Shown: positions 51,947 through 60,915 of the stretch, piece after piece
Layout: every line of letters starts with the position of its first letter
Position numbering within the stretch: position 1 is the first letter of the stretch
Notes under the pieces: model-generated
Databases searched by the model: none
Told to the model about the DNA's origin: nothing
Seen by the model: only the letters and a program-made list of their open reading frames with translations
Made by a program: the position numbers and the translations under genes
Source of the DNA: Shimia_B sp039815465
Lineage (GTDB): Bacteria; Pseudomonadota; Alphaproteobacteria; Rhodobacterales; Rhodobacteraceae
NCBI GenBank assembly: GCA_039815465.1
Contig: JBCBZG010000001.1
Location: 124,001 to 188,000 of the forward strand
DNA: 64,000 bases
Reading direction: 5' to 3'

Positions 51947-52783
51947 CTAAACCCTAACACCCCGGCGCCCCGCCAGATCGCAAAAGAACTGCCACGCCAC
52001 GCGGCCGGATCGGCTGCCTCGTGTGGCTTGCCATTCGACGGCCTCCGACCGCAACTTGTCGGCGGCGATGTCCAGCCCATGGGCGGCGCAGTAGCCTTCG
52101 ATCATGGCAAGGTATTCATCTTGCCCACAGGCGTGGAACCCAAGCCAGAGCCCGAAGCGATCGCTGAGCGATACTTTCTCCTCCACGGCCTCGGACGGGT
52201 TGATGGCGCTCGACCGTTCGTTTTCGATCATGTCGCGCGGCATCAAGTGGCGGCGGTTCGAGGTGGCATAGAGCACAACGTTGTCGGGCCGCCCCGCGAT
52301 CCCGCCATCGAGCACGGCCTTGAGGCTCTTGTAATGGGCGTCGTCATGAGAAAACGACACGTCATCGCAAAAGAGCAGAAACCGCGCGGGCGCGTCGCGC
52401 AAGAGGTCGAGCAGCCGCCCGATGGAGGGCAAATCCTCCCGCTGCAACTCAATGAGCTTGAGCGCGTGCCCCTCGCCCACCACCGCGCCATGCACCGCTT
52501 TGACGAGCGACGACTTTCCCATGCCCCGCGCGCCCCAGAGGAGCGCGTTGTTCGCCGGGAACCCCGCCGCAAACTGGCGTGTGTTGGTCAGCAGCGTGTC
52601 CCGCGCGCGGTCGATCCCGACGAGCAGGTCGAGTGGCACCCGGTTCACCTGCGCCACAGGTTCCAACCTGTCGGGGTCTGCGTGCCAGAGATAGGCGTCA
52701 GCCGACCAGTCGGGTGCGGTTGCGGGCGGGGGCGACATCCGCTCCAGCGCCTCCGCGATGCGGCCAAGCGCGTCGTCATTCAC
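51947..52783 (-). CDS. DUF815 AAA+ ATPase
   Basis: 278 residues. Walker A WGARGMGKSSLVKA, Walker B RFLLFCDDVSFSH, sensor VVLYATSNRRHLMP and SLSDRFGLWLGF, all typical of DUF815 P-loop proteins of unknown role. The ATG overlaps the tatC stop by 4 bp, so it is the last gene of tatA–tatB–tatC–DUF815. Confidence 0.87.
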   Translation of the reverse strand: MNDDALGRIAEALERMSPPPATAPDWSADAYLWHADPDRLEPVAQVNRVPLDLLVGIDRARDTLLTNTRQFAAGFPANNALLWGARGMGKSSLVKAVHGAVVGEGHALKLIELQREDLPSIGRLLDLLRDAPARFLLFCDDVSFSHDDAHYKSLKAVLDGGIAGRPDNVVLYATSNRRHLMPRDMIENERSSAINPSEAVEEKVSLSDRFGLWLGFHACGQDEYLAMIEGYCAAHGLDIAADKLRSEAVEWQATRGSRSGRVAWQFFCDLAGRRGVRV

Positions 52784-53664
52784 TTTGCGTCATCCTCGTC
52801 AGCGAACGCGCCCTCACCGTGGATGTCCTCATCCCAGAGGCCCTGCGCCTTTAACTCCGCCTCGCGCTTGCGCTCGATGCGGCGCACGAGCTGGATCGAC
52901 ACCTCGTAAAGCCCGTAAACGGCAACAAAGAGGATCACCTGGGTGATGATATCAGGAGGGGTGACGATGCCTGCGAGGACGAGGATCGCGACGACGGCGT
53001 ATTTGCGCACGGCGGCAAGCCCGCGCGAGCTGACCAGCCCCGCCTTGCCCAGAAGCGTGAGCAACACAGGGAGCTGAAAACACAGCCCAAAGGCCATGAT
53101 GAACGTGATTGTCAGTGACAGGTATTCGGCCACAGAGCCCTGAAAGCTGATACCCGCCGTGCCGCCATCTGCGGCTTCGCCCACAGCCTCGCCCGTGTCC
53201 GGGGCGATCTGTTGGAAATTCAGGAAGAAATCGAAGGCGAGCGGGATGACGATGTAGAACGCGAACGCCGCGCCCAAAAAGAACATGAACGGCGATGCCA
53301 CAAGAAACGGCAAGAACGCATTCTTTTCCGACTTGTAGAGCCCCGGCGCCACGAAGCGCCACAGTTGGTAGGAGATCACCGGGAACGCCAACGCAAACCC
53401 ACCCATGAGCGAGATGCGGATGGCCACAAAAAACCCTTCCTGGAGGCGGATCAGGATCAGCCCGCAATCCTGGCCGCGCTCGGCCAGCGCCTGGCAAATC
53501 GGCGTCGTGAGGTAGTTAAAGATCGGGTTCCAGACCGCAAAGCAGATGAAGATGCCCACGACGAATGCGAGCGCGGCGCGGATAAGGCGCGTGCGCAGTT
53601 CGGCGAGATGCTCGATCAGCGGGGCGGAGCTGTCTTCGATTTCGTCGGTGTCTTGGCTCGTCAT
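52780..53664 (-). CDS. tatC: Sec-independent protein translocase TatC
   Basis: 294 residues, six membrane helices. The N-terminal HLAELRTRLIRAALAF and the first periplasmic loop, plus FAVWNPIFNYLTTPICQALA, are TatC hallmarks. TatC recognises twin-arginine signal peptides. One candidate client, the RR-signal amine oxidase, is at 20964. It overlaps tatB and the DUF815 gene by 4 bp each. Confidence 0.96.
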   Translation of the reverse strand: MTSQDTDEIEDSSAPLIEHLAELRTRLIRAALAFVVGIFICFAVWNPIFNYLTTPICQALAERGQDCGLILIRLQEGFFVAIRISLMGGFALAFPVISYQLWRFVAPGLYKSEKNAFLPFLVASPFMFFLGAAFAFYIVIPLAFDFFLNFQQIAPDTGEAVGEAADGGTAGISFQGSVAEYLSLTITFIMAFGLCFQLPVLLTLLGKAGLVSSRGLAAVRKYAVVAILVLAGIVTPPDIITQVILFVAVYGLYEVSIQLVRRIERKREAELKAQGLWDEDIHGEGAFADEDDAK

Positions 53665-54161
53665 GTTGCCTCGCCGTCTGGCTTGGAGTCTGTGGGCTTG
53701 GGCTTGGGCTTGGAAGGCTCGGCTGTCGCGGGCTCGGGCGCGGCGGGCTCCGACGGCGCGGCCTCCGCTGCGGCCTCAGCGGCGCGCTTGGCCTCTTGTT
53801 TGGCTTTGGTGGCTTCGTGGATCTTGCGGGCGGCCTCTGCGCGCTCTTGCGCAAGCTTCGCCGTCTCGGGTCCCATGGCCTTGGCCTGTTTGCCAGGCTC
53901 CCACTTGTCGAACGTGTCGGCTGCGTCTTTCAACGCGTCCATGCCAAAGTTGCGGGGGTTCGACATGCCCTTGAGGTCTTTGGCGATATCGCTTGCCCCG
54001 GACGCATCCGCAGCCTCGTTCATCGCATTGGAGAACTCTCGCGCCATGCGGCGCACCTTGGCAGTCATTTTCCCAAGGGCCTGAAACATCACGGGCAGGT
54101 CCTTTGGACCTACCACGATCAGCGCCACAACCCCCACGAGGATCAGCTCACTCCAGCCCAT
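53661..54161 (-). CDS. tatB: Sec-independent protein translocase TatB
   Basis: 166 residues. MGWSELILVGVVALIVVGPK is the TatB membrane helix with the conserved Glu and Gly-Pro hinge, then an amphipathic helix (LPVMFQALGKMTAKVRRMAR) and a disordered Ala/Pro/Lys tail. It forms the receptor complex with TatC. Confidence 0.95.
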   Translation of the reverse strand: MGWSELILVGVVALIVVGPKDLPVMFQALGKMTAKVRRMAREFSNAMNEAADASGASDIAKDLKGMSNPRNFGMDALKDAADTFDKWEPGKQAKAMGPETAKLAQERAEAARKIHEATKAKQEAKRAAEAAAEAAPSEPAAPEPATAEPSKPKPKPTDSKPDGEAT

Positions 54162-54182
54162 GGGCCGTGCTCCCGCGGCGGT

Positions 54183-54416
54183 TTACGCCTTGTCTTTGTC
54201 TTTTTCGTCTTCAGGCGTGATGTCGCGCGCGGCCTCAGCCTCGGCTTTCTCAAGCTCCTCGGTGCCCTCCTGGACGCCTTTTTTGAAGCTCGTGATGCCC
54301 TTGCCGACCTCGCCCATGAGCGAGCTGATTTTGCCACGGCCAAAGAGCACCAGCACAACGACGGCAATCAGAAGCCAGCCAACGGGCGGGATATTGGTCA
54401 CAAACATCGGGGTCAT
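54183..54416 (-). CDS. tatA: Sec-independent protein translocase TatA
   Basis: 77 residues. One membrane helix (VGWLLIAVVVLVLFGRGKIS) ending in the FGRGK hinge, then the amphipathic helix SLMGEVGKGITSFKKGVQEG and an acidic tail. This is the pore-forming Tat subunit. It is the first gene of the tat operon and divergent from the WYL regulator. Confidence 0.95.
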   Translation of the reverse strand: MTPMFVTNIPPVGWLLIAVVVLVLFGRGKISSLMGEVGKGITSFKKGVQEGTEELEKAEAEAARDITPEDEKDKDKA

Positions 54417-54548
54417 GTTAAATCCTCCTACGCGCCCCAGCGTTTGGGGGGCGGTGTCATCTCAGGCGGTGTCTGTACGCCCATACACGGTCTCATAAAA
54501 GCATTCGCGGCGCGATTTTGAGGGTGCGCTGCGCTTTTCATGCCATTA

Positions 54549-54580
54549 TCCTGTCAGTTGCCAGGTTTTTGTCAGGAGGG
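54549..54580 (+). promoter_or_regulatory. Direct-repeat operator overlapping the ribosome-binding site of the WYL regulator
   Basis: TGTCAG occurs at 54552–54557 and 54570–54575, 18 bp apart (about two helical turns), with CCAGG between. The second copy runs into the ribosome-binding site AGGAGGG at 54574–54580. The layout suggests autorepression by the downstream regulator. Confidence 0.5.
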
Positions 54581-54587
54581 TGGACAG

Positions 54588-55253
54588 ATTTCCCGTAGCG
54601 ACAGGCTCATATCGCTCATTCAGGTCCTCAAAGACGGGCGCCTGCACCGGGCCGAGGACATCGCCGAACGGCTCGGTGTGTCCTTGCGCACGGTTTACCG
54701 GGATATGACGACGCTCGCGGCCTCTGGCATCCCGGTGGAGGGGACGCGCGGCATCGGATACCGCGTGACGGCGGCGATAACCCTGCCGCCGCTCAACCTG
54801 ACGAAAGTGGAGCTTGAAGCGCTTCACCTTGGGCTGGCCGCTGTGGGGCAAGGGGCCGATGATGAACTCAGCGAGGCCGCGCAGTCGCTGTCGGCCAAGA
54901 TCGACGCCGGGCTGCCGGAGGATCGCAGCGGTGCGCCCACCGGATTTGGCTTTGCCATCTACCCGTTTGCCGATGCCGCCTATGGGTTCCGCCACATGCC
55001 CGCGATCCGGGGCGCGATCCGATCACGCCAAAAGCTCGACATCGCGGTGGGTGGGGCTGAGCACAGCCGCACTGTTCGCCCGCTTCAGCTCGATTACTGG
55101 GGCCGCGTCTGGATGCTCACAGCGTGGTGCGAGCGGAGCTCAGACTTTCAAACCTTCCGCGTGGATCAGATCGATACGCTGCGTGTCTTGCCCGCGATTT
55201 TTACGGAGGAGGTGGGGAAGCGGTTAGAGGATTATCACGAGCGTCAGCGCTAA
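54588..55253 (+). CDS. YafY-type transcriptional regulator (HTH + WYL domain), probable ATT start
   Basis: About 221 residues. An N-terminal DeoR-type HTH (SRSDRLISLIQVLKDGRLHR, then AEDIAERLGVSLRTVYRDM) and a WYL domain with LDYWGRVWMLTAWCERSSDF. Homologues normally begin M-SRSDRL. Here that Met codon is ATT at 54588, placed 8 nt after a strong AGGAGG. The upstream in-frame ATG at 54540 has no site, adds 16 Cys-containing residues and would put the operator repeats inside the gene. WYL proteins sense small ligands or nucleic acids. Confidence 0.75.
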   Translation: MSRSDRLISLIQVLKDGRLHRAEDIAERLGVSLRTVYRDMTTLAASGIPVEGTRGIGYRVTAAITLPPLNLTKVELEALHLGLAAVGQGADDELSEAAQSLSAKIDAGLPEDRSGAPTGFGFAIYPFADAAYGFRHMPAIRGAIRSRQKLDIAVGGAEHSRTVRPLQLDYWGRVWMLTAWCERSSDFQTFRVDQIDTLRVLPAIFTEEVGKRLEDYHERQR

Positions 55254-55307
55254 ATCGCAACTAGAGAGCGGAGCCTTGATCCAACGATCCGCCAGGTGGG
55301 AACCACC

Positions 55308-55370
55308 GGGCAGCCCCCGACCGCCCCCACGGGCGGGGGCTTCACCCCCACCCTCGGTCGGGGGCCGCCC
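55308..55370. terminator. Large GC-rich hairpin between convergent genes
   Basis: Outer arms GGGC-A-GCCCCCGACCG (55308–55323) and CGGTCGGGGGC-C-GCCC (55355–55370) pair over 15 bp, with an inner GCCCCC…GGGGGC hairpin. Between the WYL regulator and the ABC ATPase gene, so probably a bidirectional transcription stop or a dispersed repeat. Confidence 0.6.
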
Positions 55371-55407
55371 TCATCACTCAACGTCCTCGTTTGGACGAGC
55401 GCGCAGT

Positions 55408-56460
55408 CTAACCCTGCGCGAATATCCGGCAGTGCTTTCGCGGCACGGTCAGGTAGAACGGCGTGCCAGTCTGTGGGGTAAAGACCCCCGGCACGGTCGC
55501 CGTCATCAGCCCCTGCCCGGGCACGTCGAAATCGACGGCGGAATAGAGCCCCATGAACCGCGCACGCGCCACGGTCGCGCGGACCGGCTGGCCGTCCATA
55601 TCGGTTTTCCGCGGGCCATCGCCGGCACGGTTGAAGTCGATACGCAGGTGCTGCGGACGGATCACGATATCGACGCGGGTGCCATCGGGGTGGCCCGGCG
55701 CAAGAAACGCACCAAAGGCCGTTTGCACCAGCGCGCCCTCGCAGATGCTTGATATCACATTGATATCACTAAAGAAGCGCGCGACCTCCAGATCGGCAGG
55801 CGCATTAAAGATGTTGTAGGGTGCGCCGCGTTGCACGATGCGCCCATGGCGCATCAGCACGACCTCATCGGCCATGCGCATCGCCTCTGCTGGGTCATGG
55901 GTGACGAGCAGCACGGCGGCACCTTCATCGCGCAGGATCGCCAGCGTCTCATCGCGCACGCTGTCGCGCAGGCGCTCGTCGAGGCCGGAAAACGGCTCGT
56001 CCATCAGGATCACCCGCGGGCGCGGCGCGAGCGCGCGGACAAGCGCCACGCGCTGTTGTTCACCGCCTGAGAGCTCATGGGGATAGTGATTGATAAAGCG
56101 CCCCATGCCCACGCGGTCCAGCAGCGTCTCCACCCGCTTGCGGGCTTGGCGTTTGTCGCGGATGCCGTAGGCGACGTTGTCGCCCACCCGCAAATGGGGA
56201 AAGAGCGCGAAGTCCTGGAACATGAGTCCCACACCCCGCTGCTCGGGCGGGACCCCTTTGAGGGAGACGCCGTCGATACGCACGTCGCCTGCGTCCTCCG
56301 TCTCCACCCCCGCGACGATGCGCAGGGTCGTCGACTTTCCGCAGCCCGAATGCCCAAGGAGGCAGGTCACCTGCCCTTCGGCCACGCTCACGGACACATC
56401 ATCGACGGCCCGGCGCGCGCCGTAGCTCTTTTTCAGGCCACTGATGTCCAGTCGCTGCAC
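55408..56460 (-). CDS. FbpC/PotA-type ABC transporter ATP-binding protein, orphan
   Basis: 350 residues from the GTG at 56460 (AAAGGGA 6 nt upstream; a second GTG six codons earlier is possible). Intact Walker A LLGHSGCGKSTTL, signature YPHELSGGEQQRVALVRAL, Walker B RVILMDEPFSGLD and H-loop VLLVTHD. The C-terminal 110 residues form a TOBE-type beta domain. It resembles iron(III) or thiamine importer ATPases. No permease or binding-protein gene is adjacent, so it may serve a transporter encoded elsewhere. Confidence 0.87.
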   Translation of the reverse strand: MQRLDISGLKKSYGARRAVDDVSVSVAEGQVTCLLGHSGCGKSTTLRIVAGVETEDAGDVRIDGVSLKGVPPEQRGVGLMFQDFALFPHLRVGDNVAYGIRDKRQARKRVETLLDRVGMGRFINHYPHELSGGEQQRVALVRALAPRPRVILMDEPFSGLDERLRDSVRDETLAILRDEGAAVLLVTHDPAEAMRMADEVVLMRHGRIVQRGAPYNIFNAPADLEVARFFSDINVISSICEGALVQTAFGAFLAPGHPDGTRVDIVIRPQHLRIDFNRAGDGPRKTDMDGQPVRATVARARFMGLYSAVDFDVPGQGLMTATVPGVFTPQTGTPFYLTVPRKHCRIFAQG

Positions 56461-56568
56461 CGACGATCCCTTTGCCACAGGTCCTTCGCACGCGGAGCAG
56501 GTCCGCGTGCCGCGCCCTTATCCGATAGATTCACATGGGAATTCTATAGGAGAAGCGTCCGCCGGGGA

Positions 56569-57345
56569 TCAAATCGAGAAATTCGTGCCACCGCCGTCGA
56601 GCAGGATGTTCTGGCCCACGATGAAACCGGCCTGCTGAGAGCACAGGAACGCGCAGGCGGCGCCGAATTCCTCGCTGGTGCCGTAACGGCGGGCGGGGAT
56701 CGTGGCCTGCCGCTGGACGCGAGCCTCGTCCAGCGTGATCCCTTGGGCCGCAACAACGCCCGCATCGAGCGCATCCGCGCGGTCGGTTGCGTGGATACCG
56801 GGGAGGAGGTTGTTAATCGTCACGCCCTTGTCCGCCACCTGGCGCGCCGTGCCTGCCACGTAGCCCGTGAGCCCTGTACGCGCCGCGTTTGAGAGCCCGA
56901 GTTGCGGGATGGGTGCCTTGACCGATTGGCTGGTGATGTTGACGACGCGGCCCCAACCGCGGTCCATCATGCCTGGCAACGTGGCGGTCATCAGCGCGAT
57001 GGGCGTCAGCATATTGGCGTCGAGCGCTTTGATGAAATCGTCACGGTCCCAGTCGTGCCACATCCCCGGGGGCGGGCCGCCTGCATTCGTAACCAGGATG
57101 TCGATGGGCCCCGCGGCCTCTAGCACCTTTGCCTGACCTTCGGCGGTGGTGATATCGGCGGCCACCGCCGTCACCTTGGCACCAGCGGCGCGCAGTTCTG
57201 CGGCCGTAGCTTCGAGGGCGTCGACACCGCGGGAGTTGATGACGAGCTCCACACCCTCAGCGGCAAGCGCTTGGGCGCAGCCCTTTCCGAGCCCCTTTGA
57301 CGACGCGCAAACCAATGCGCGCTTTCCAGCAATTCCTAAATCCAT
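56569..57345 (-). CDS. SDR family oxidoreductase lacking the YxxxK active site
   Basis: 258 residues from MDLGIAGKRALVCASSKGLG (GGGAGG 6–7 nt upstream). The nucleotide-binding TGxxxGxG equivalent is ASSKGLGKG, NNAG is TNAGGPPPG, and the end GQNILLDGGGTNFSI is normal for FabG-like SDRs. The catalytic Tyr-x3-Lys is replaced: after NITSQS the sequence is IPQLGLSNAARTGL, with Leu and Arg at those sites. It may use other chemistry or be a non-classical reductase. Substrate unknown. Confidence 0.82.
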   Translation of the reverse strand: MDLGIAGKRALVCASSKGLGKGCAQALAAEGVELVINSRGVDALEATAAELRAAGAKVTAVAADITTAEGQAKVLEAAGPIDILVTNAGGPPPGMWHDWDRDDFIKALDANMLTPIALMTATLPGMMDRGWGRVVNITSQSVKAPIPQLGLSNAARTGLTGYVAGTARQVADKGVTINNLLPGIHATDRADALDAGVVAAQGITLDEARVQRQATIPARRYGTSEEFGAACAFLCSQQAGFIVGQNILLDGGGTNFSI

Positions 57346-57510
57346 GTCGGGCCTCCCATCTGCTTGCCTCGCCCCTACCACCGGCGACCGCGCGCAGCAA
57401 TCACGGCCACAAACCGCGAAAGCTTCACGCTTCTTCCATCCCTGGGGCATATTTGCCGGGCGAGGTGATCATGGCGGTTTGTACCTGCCGACAAATGCGC
57501 ATACGGTGAA

Positions 57511-58527
57511 ATGATGGCTGCCCCCACGCAAAAAATGATTCAAACGACGCACAGTTTGCTCGTCTACCGGGCGGCGGAGTTTTCGGTGCTGTCGGGGGTG
57601 AATTTTGGCGATGCGCTGAGCTTTGCGAGCGAGCTTGTGCTCGATGACATCTACGAGCTTGATAAGACGAGCGAGCCGGTAAAGCTTGTGCTCGACGCGA
57701 CGCGCGATGCGCTGACCGTTGCCGCAGATAGCGCCATCGGCGCCGAGGGGGCGTCAGTCGTGGTCGACAGCGCTGTCACCTTTATGACGCTTGATGGGAT
57801 GACCATCGAATGCCTGATCATGGTGGAGCTCGACGGGCTCGACGCGGCTGAAATCTACCTGCTGCCGCTCGCCCATCTGGCCATCCGTACGGAATACACG
57901 CTCGTGGGCGTCAACACGGCTGAGGGCCGCAAACGCTTTGCGGAGGCCGCTTGCGTCGCCTTTTCGCGCGGCACCCACATCACGATGGCCACGGGGGAGC
58001 AGGTCAAGATCGAGGACCTCAAGATCGGCGACCGCGTATTGACCCGCGACGACGGCCCGCAAGAGATCCGCTGGATCGGGCACAACACCCGCCGGGCCGT
58101 GGGGGAATTTGCCCCGGTCAAGATCAGGAAAGGCGCGCTCAACAACGAGAATGATTTGATCGTGTCGCCAGACCACAGGCTCTTTATCTATCAGCGCGAT
58201 GACGCCATCGGCGCGGGCCGGTCCGAGGTGCTAGTTAAGGTCCGCCACCTGGTGAACGGGAACACGATCGTGCGTCTCGAAGGCGGGTTTGTCGACTATT
58301 TCCAACTGCTCTTTGATGGCCATCAGATGATCTACGCCGAGGGGATTGCCGCAGAATCGCTGCTGGTTGACCCGCGCACGCGTGCGGCGCTGCCCGAAGC
58401 GCTCGACCAGACGTTGGCGACCGCGCTCACGGACCATGAGCACCGCCCGCATTTCGACTATGAGATCAGCGAGACATTGCTGAGCCAGGACGCCGCAGAG
58501 AGGCTGAAGCTCGCGAGCTCGCGCTAG
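57511..58527 (+). CDS. Hint-domain (hedgehog/intein-like) protein
   Basis: 338 residues. A 145-residue N-terminal domain of unknown type leads to a Hint_2 module: CVAFSRGTHITMATGEQVKI, EDLKIGDRVLTRDDGPQEIR, WIGHNTRR and VSPDHRLFIYQRD. Such modules start at a Cys and can self-cleave, and they are abundant in roseobacters. No signal peptide is visible. The protein ends soon after the Hint fold, so if it cleaves, the N-terminal domain would be released. Confidence 0.85.
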   Translation: MMAAPTQKMIQTTHSLLVYRAAEFSVLSGVNFGDALSFASELVLDDIYELDKTSEPVKLVLDATRDALTVAADSAIGAEGASVVVDSAVTFMTLDGMTIECLIMVELDGLDAAEIYLLPLAHLAIRTEYTLVGVNTAEGRKRFAEAACVAFSRGTHITMATGEQVKIEDLKIGDRVLTRDDGPQEIRWIGHNTRRAVGEFAPVKIRKGALNNENDLIVSPDHRLFIYQRDDAIGAGRSEVLVKVRHLVNGNTIVRLEGGFVDYFQLLFDGHQMIYAEGIAAESLLVDPRTRAALPEALDQTLATALTDHEHRPHFDYEISETLLSQDAAERLKLASSR

Positions 58528-58681
58528 GGGCTGTCATACTCGTATCGCGCGGATCGGGCGGTCCCCCTTCCGCGGATAGACCTACACGGACAGCGCGCCG
58601 ATGCGCCGCCTCACCCATGACGATCCGACGGACCGCACGGCGACCGTTGCTCCGCCCGGCAAACGGCGCTACCTGCCCCCC

Positions 58682-60295
58682 ATGCTCGACAATCGCCCCA
58701 CGCTTCCGCCCGAAATCGCCCGCCGCCGGACATTCGCGATCATCTCGCACCCGGACGCAGGCAAAACGACGCTGACGGAAAAGTTCCTGCTGTATGGCGG
58801 GGCGATCCAGCAGGCCGGGCAAGTGCGCGCCAAGGGGGAGGCGCGACGGACACGGTCAGATTTCATGAAGATGGAGCAGGATCGCGGGATTTCCGTGTCG
58901 GCATCGGCGATGGCGTTTGACTACAAGGGCGCCGATGGGAGCGACTACCGGTTCAACCTCGTGGATACGCCCGGTCACTCCGACTTTTCGGAGGACACGT
59001 ACCGCACGCTGACAGCAGTCGACGCGGCTGTGATGGTCATCGACGGGGCCAAGGGCGTGGAGAGCCAGACGCAGAAGCTCTTTGAGGTCTGCCGCTTGCG
59101 CGATCTGCCGATCCTGACCTTTTGCAACAAGATGGACCGCGAAAGCCGCGATACGTTCGAGATCATCGACGAGATTCAGGAGAACCTGGCCATTGATGTG
59201 ACTCCGGCGGCGTGGCCCATCGGGCGCGGGCGTGACTTTATCGGCTGCTATGACCTGCTGCGCGACCGGCTGGAGCTCATGGATCGCGCGGACCGCAACA
59301 AGGTCGCCGAAAGCGTGGCCATCGAGGGGCTCGATGACCCCAAGCTTGCCGAACACGTGCCTGCCGAACTGCTCGACACCTTCCTGGAGGAGGTGGAGAT
59401 GGCGCGCGAGCTTCTGCCGCCGCTCGACCCGCAAGCGCTGCTCGAAGGGACGTTGACGCCGATCTGGTTCGGCTCTGCCATCAACTCCTTCGGGGTGCGG
59501 GAGCTTATGGACGGGATCGGGCGCTACGGGCCGGAACCCCAGCCGCAAAGCGCAGAGCCCCGCCAGATCGCGCCGGAGGAGAAAAAGGTCTCAGGCTTTG
59601 TGTTTAAGGTGCAGGCGAATATGGACCCAAAGCACCGCGACCGCGTGGCATTTGTGCGGATGGCATCCGGCCATTTCCAGCGCGGGATGAAGTTGACCCA
59701 TGTGCGCACGAAAAAGCCCATGGCCGTGTCGAACCCTGTGCTCTTTCTCGCCTCTGACCGCGAATTGGCGGAGGAGGCCTGGGCGGGCGACATCATTGGC
59801 ATTCCCAACCACGGGCAGTTGCGCATTGGCGACACGCTGACCGAGGGCGAGGCGCTGAAAGTGACGGGCATCCCGTCCTTTGCGCCCGAATTGCTGCAAG
59901 GCGTGCGGTCCGGCGATCCGATGAAGACAAAGCACCTAGAAAAGGCGCTGATGCAATTCGCCGAAGAAGGCGCGGCCAAGGTCTTCAAACCCATGATCGG
60001 GTCGGGGTTTGTTGTGGGTGTCGTCGGCGCGTTGCAGTTCGAGGTGCTCGCCAGCCGGATCGAGCTGGAATACGGCCTGCCGGTGCGGTTCGAGGCCTCG
60101 CAGTTCACCTCTGCGCGGTGGGTGCACGGGCCAAAGGACAAGGTCGAGGGGTTCGCGCAGTCCAACAAGCAGCATATGGCCACCGACAATGACGGGGACA
60201 CTGTGTTCTTGACGCGTCTGCAATGGGATATCGACCGCGTGGAGCGCGACTTCCCCGAGCTCACCCTTTCCTCAACGAAAGAGATGATGGTATAG
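58682..60295 (+). CDS. prfC: Peptide chain release factor 3
   Basis: 537 residues from MLDNRPTLPPEIARRRTFAI, aligned with RF3 starts. An upstream ATG at 58601 would add 27 atypical residues. GTPase motifs: G1 SHPDAGKTTLTEK, G2 RGISVSASAM, G3 VDTPGHSDFSEDTYR, G4 FCNKMDRE. RF3 removes RF1/RF2 from the ribosome after termination. It stands alone after the Hint gene, with no strong ribosome-binding site seen. Confidence 0.95.
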   Translation: MLDNRPTLPPEIARRRTFAIISHPDAGKTTLTEKFLLYGGAIQQAGQVRAKGEARRTRSDFMKMEQDRGISVSASAMAFDYKGADGSDYRFNLVDTPGHSDFSEDTYRTLTAVDAAVMVIDGAKGVESQTQKLFEVCRLRDLPILTFCNKMDRESRDTFEIIDEIQENLAIDVTPAAWPIGRGRDFIGCYDLLRDRLELMDRADRNKVAESVAIEGLDDPKLAEHVPAELLDTFLEEVEMARELLPPLDPQALLEGTLTPIWFGSAINSFGVRELMDGIGRYGPEPQPQSAEPRQIAPEEKKVSGFVFKVQANMDPKHRDRVAFVRMASGHFQRGMKLTHVRTKKPMAVSNPVLFLASDRELAEEAWAGDIIGIPNHGQLRIGDTLTEGEALKVTGIPSFAPELLQGVRSGDPMKTKHLEKALMQFAEEGAAKVFKPMIGSGFVVGVVGALQFEVLASRIELEYGLPVRFEASQFTSARWVHGPKDKVEGFAQSNKQHMATDNDGDTVFLTRLQWDIDRVERDFPELTLSSTKEMMV

Positions 60296-60330
60296 AGGCG
60301 CCCGAGGCAACGCTGAAAGGTTTGCACAGA

Positions 60331-60783
60331 ATGAACCGCACCGCGACATCCACCCTGGCGCTCTCCCTTGCGACGCTGGGCACAAGCTCCGTGGCGGAGC
60401 TCACCACCGCCCCCGACGCGTGGGAGCTTTTGTCCCAGATCGAGATCACAGAAACGATCACTGACACGAGCTACCGCGCCGATAAGGTATTCCCAGAGGC
60501 GCTGACCGACGCGGCCGCTGGGTTTACCATCATTGGCTACGCCGTGCCCTATGCGATGCCCGGCCAAGCGGTCGACACGCTCATGGTCGTGGCCGACATG
60601 GGCGACTGCCCGTTCTGCGGCGCCTCTGATCACGCGGGCAGCCTAGAGGTCCGGCTGGCGACACCCATAACCGGGCTCGAAGACGGTGCACGGATCGCGC
60701 TGACCGGCGATCTGGAGCTGATCACCGATCCCGAAACCTGGCAATCCGCGATTTTGCGCAATGCACGTGTGGTCACCGGCTGA
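60331..60783 (+). CDS. Secreted protein with a CxxC site, DUF3299-like
   Basis: 150 residues. Signal peptide NRTATSTLALSLATLGTSSV, then a domain with KVFPEALTDAAAGFTIIGYA and MVVADMGDCPFCGASDHAGS. The CPFC site and surrounding pattern resemble DUF3299 lipoproteins linked to copper or metal handling, but the match is tentative. AAAGG is 11 nt from the ATG. It follows prfC by 35 bp. Confidence 0.65.
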   Translation: MNRTATSTLALSLATLGTSSVAELTTAPDAWELLSQIEITETITDTSYRADKVFPEALTDAAAGFTIIGYAVPYAMPGQAVDTLMVVADMGDCPFCGASDHAGSLEVRLATPITGLEDGARIALTGDLELITDPETWQSAILRNARVVTG

Positions 60784-60915
60784 GCGCTGGCGGTCGCGTT
60801 TGACGCAAGGCACAAAAACCATTAAGTCCCGCCCATGCGCGCAATACGGCGTGCATCCGCAGGGCGCTTTGGTTTCGCGCCCACCACAGCCGCAACGCGG
60901 CATAACGGACGCGAC

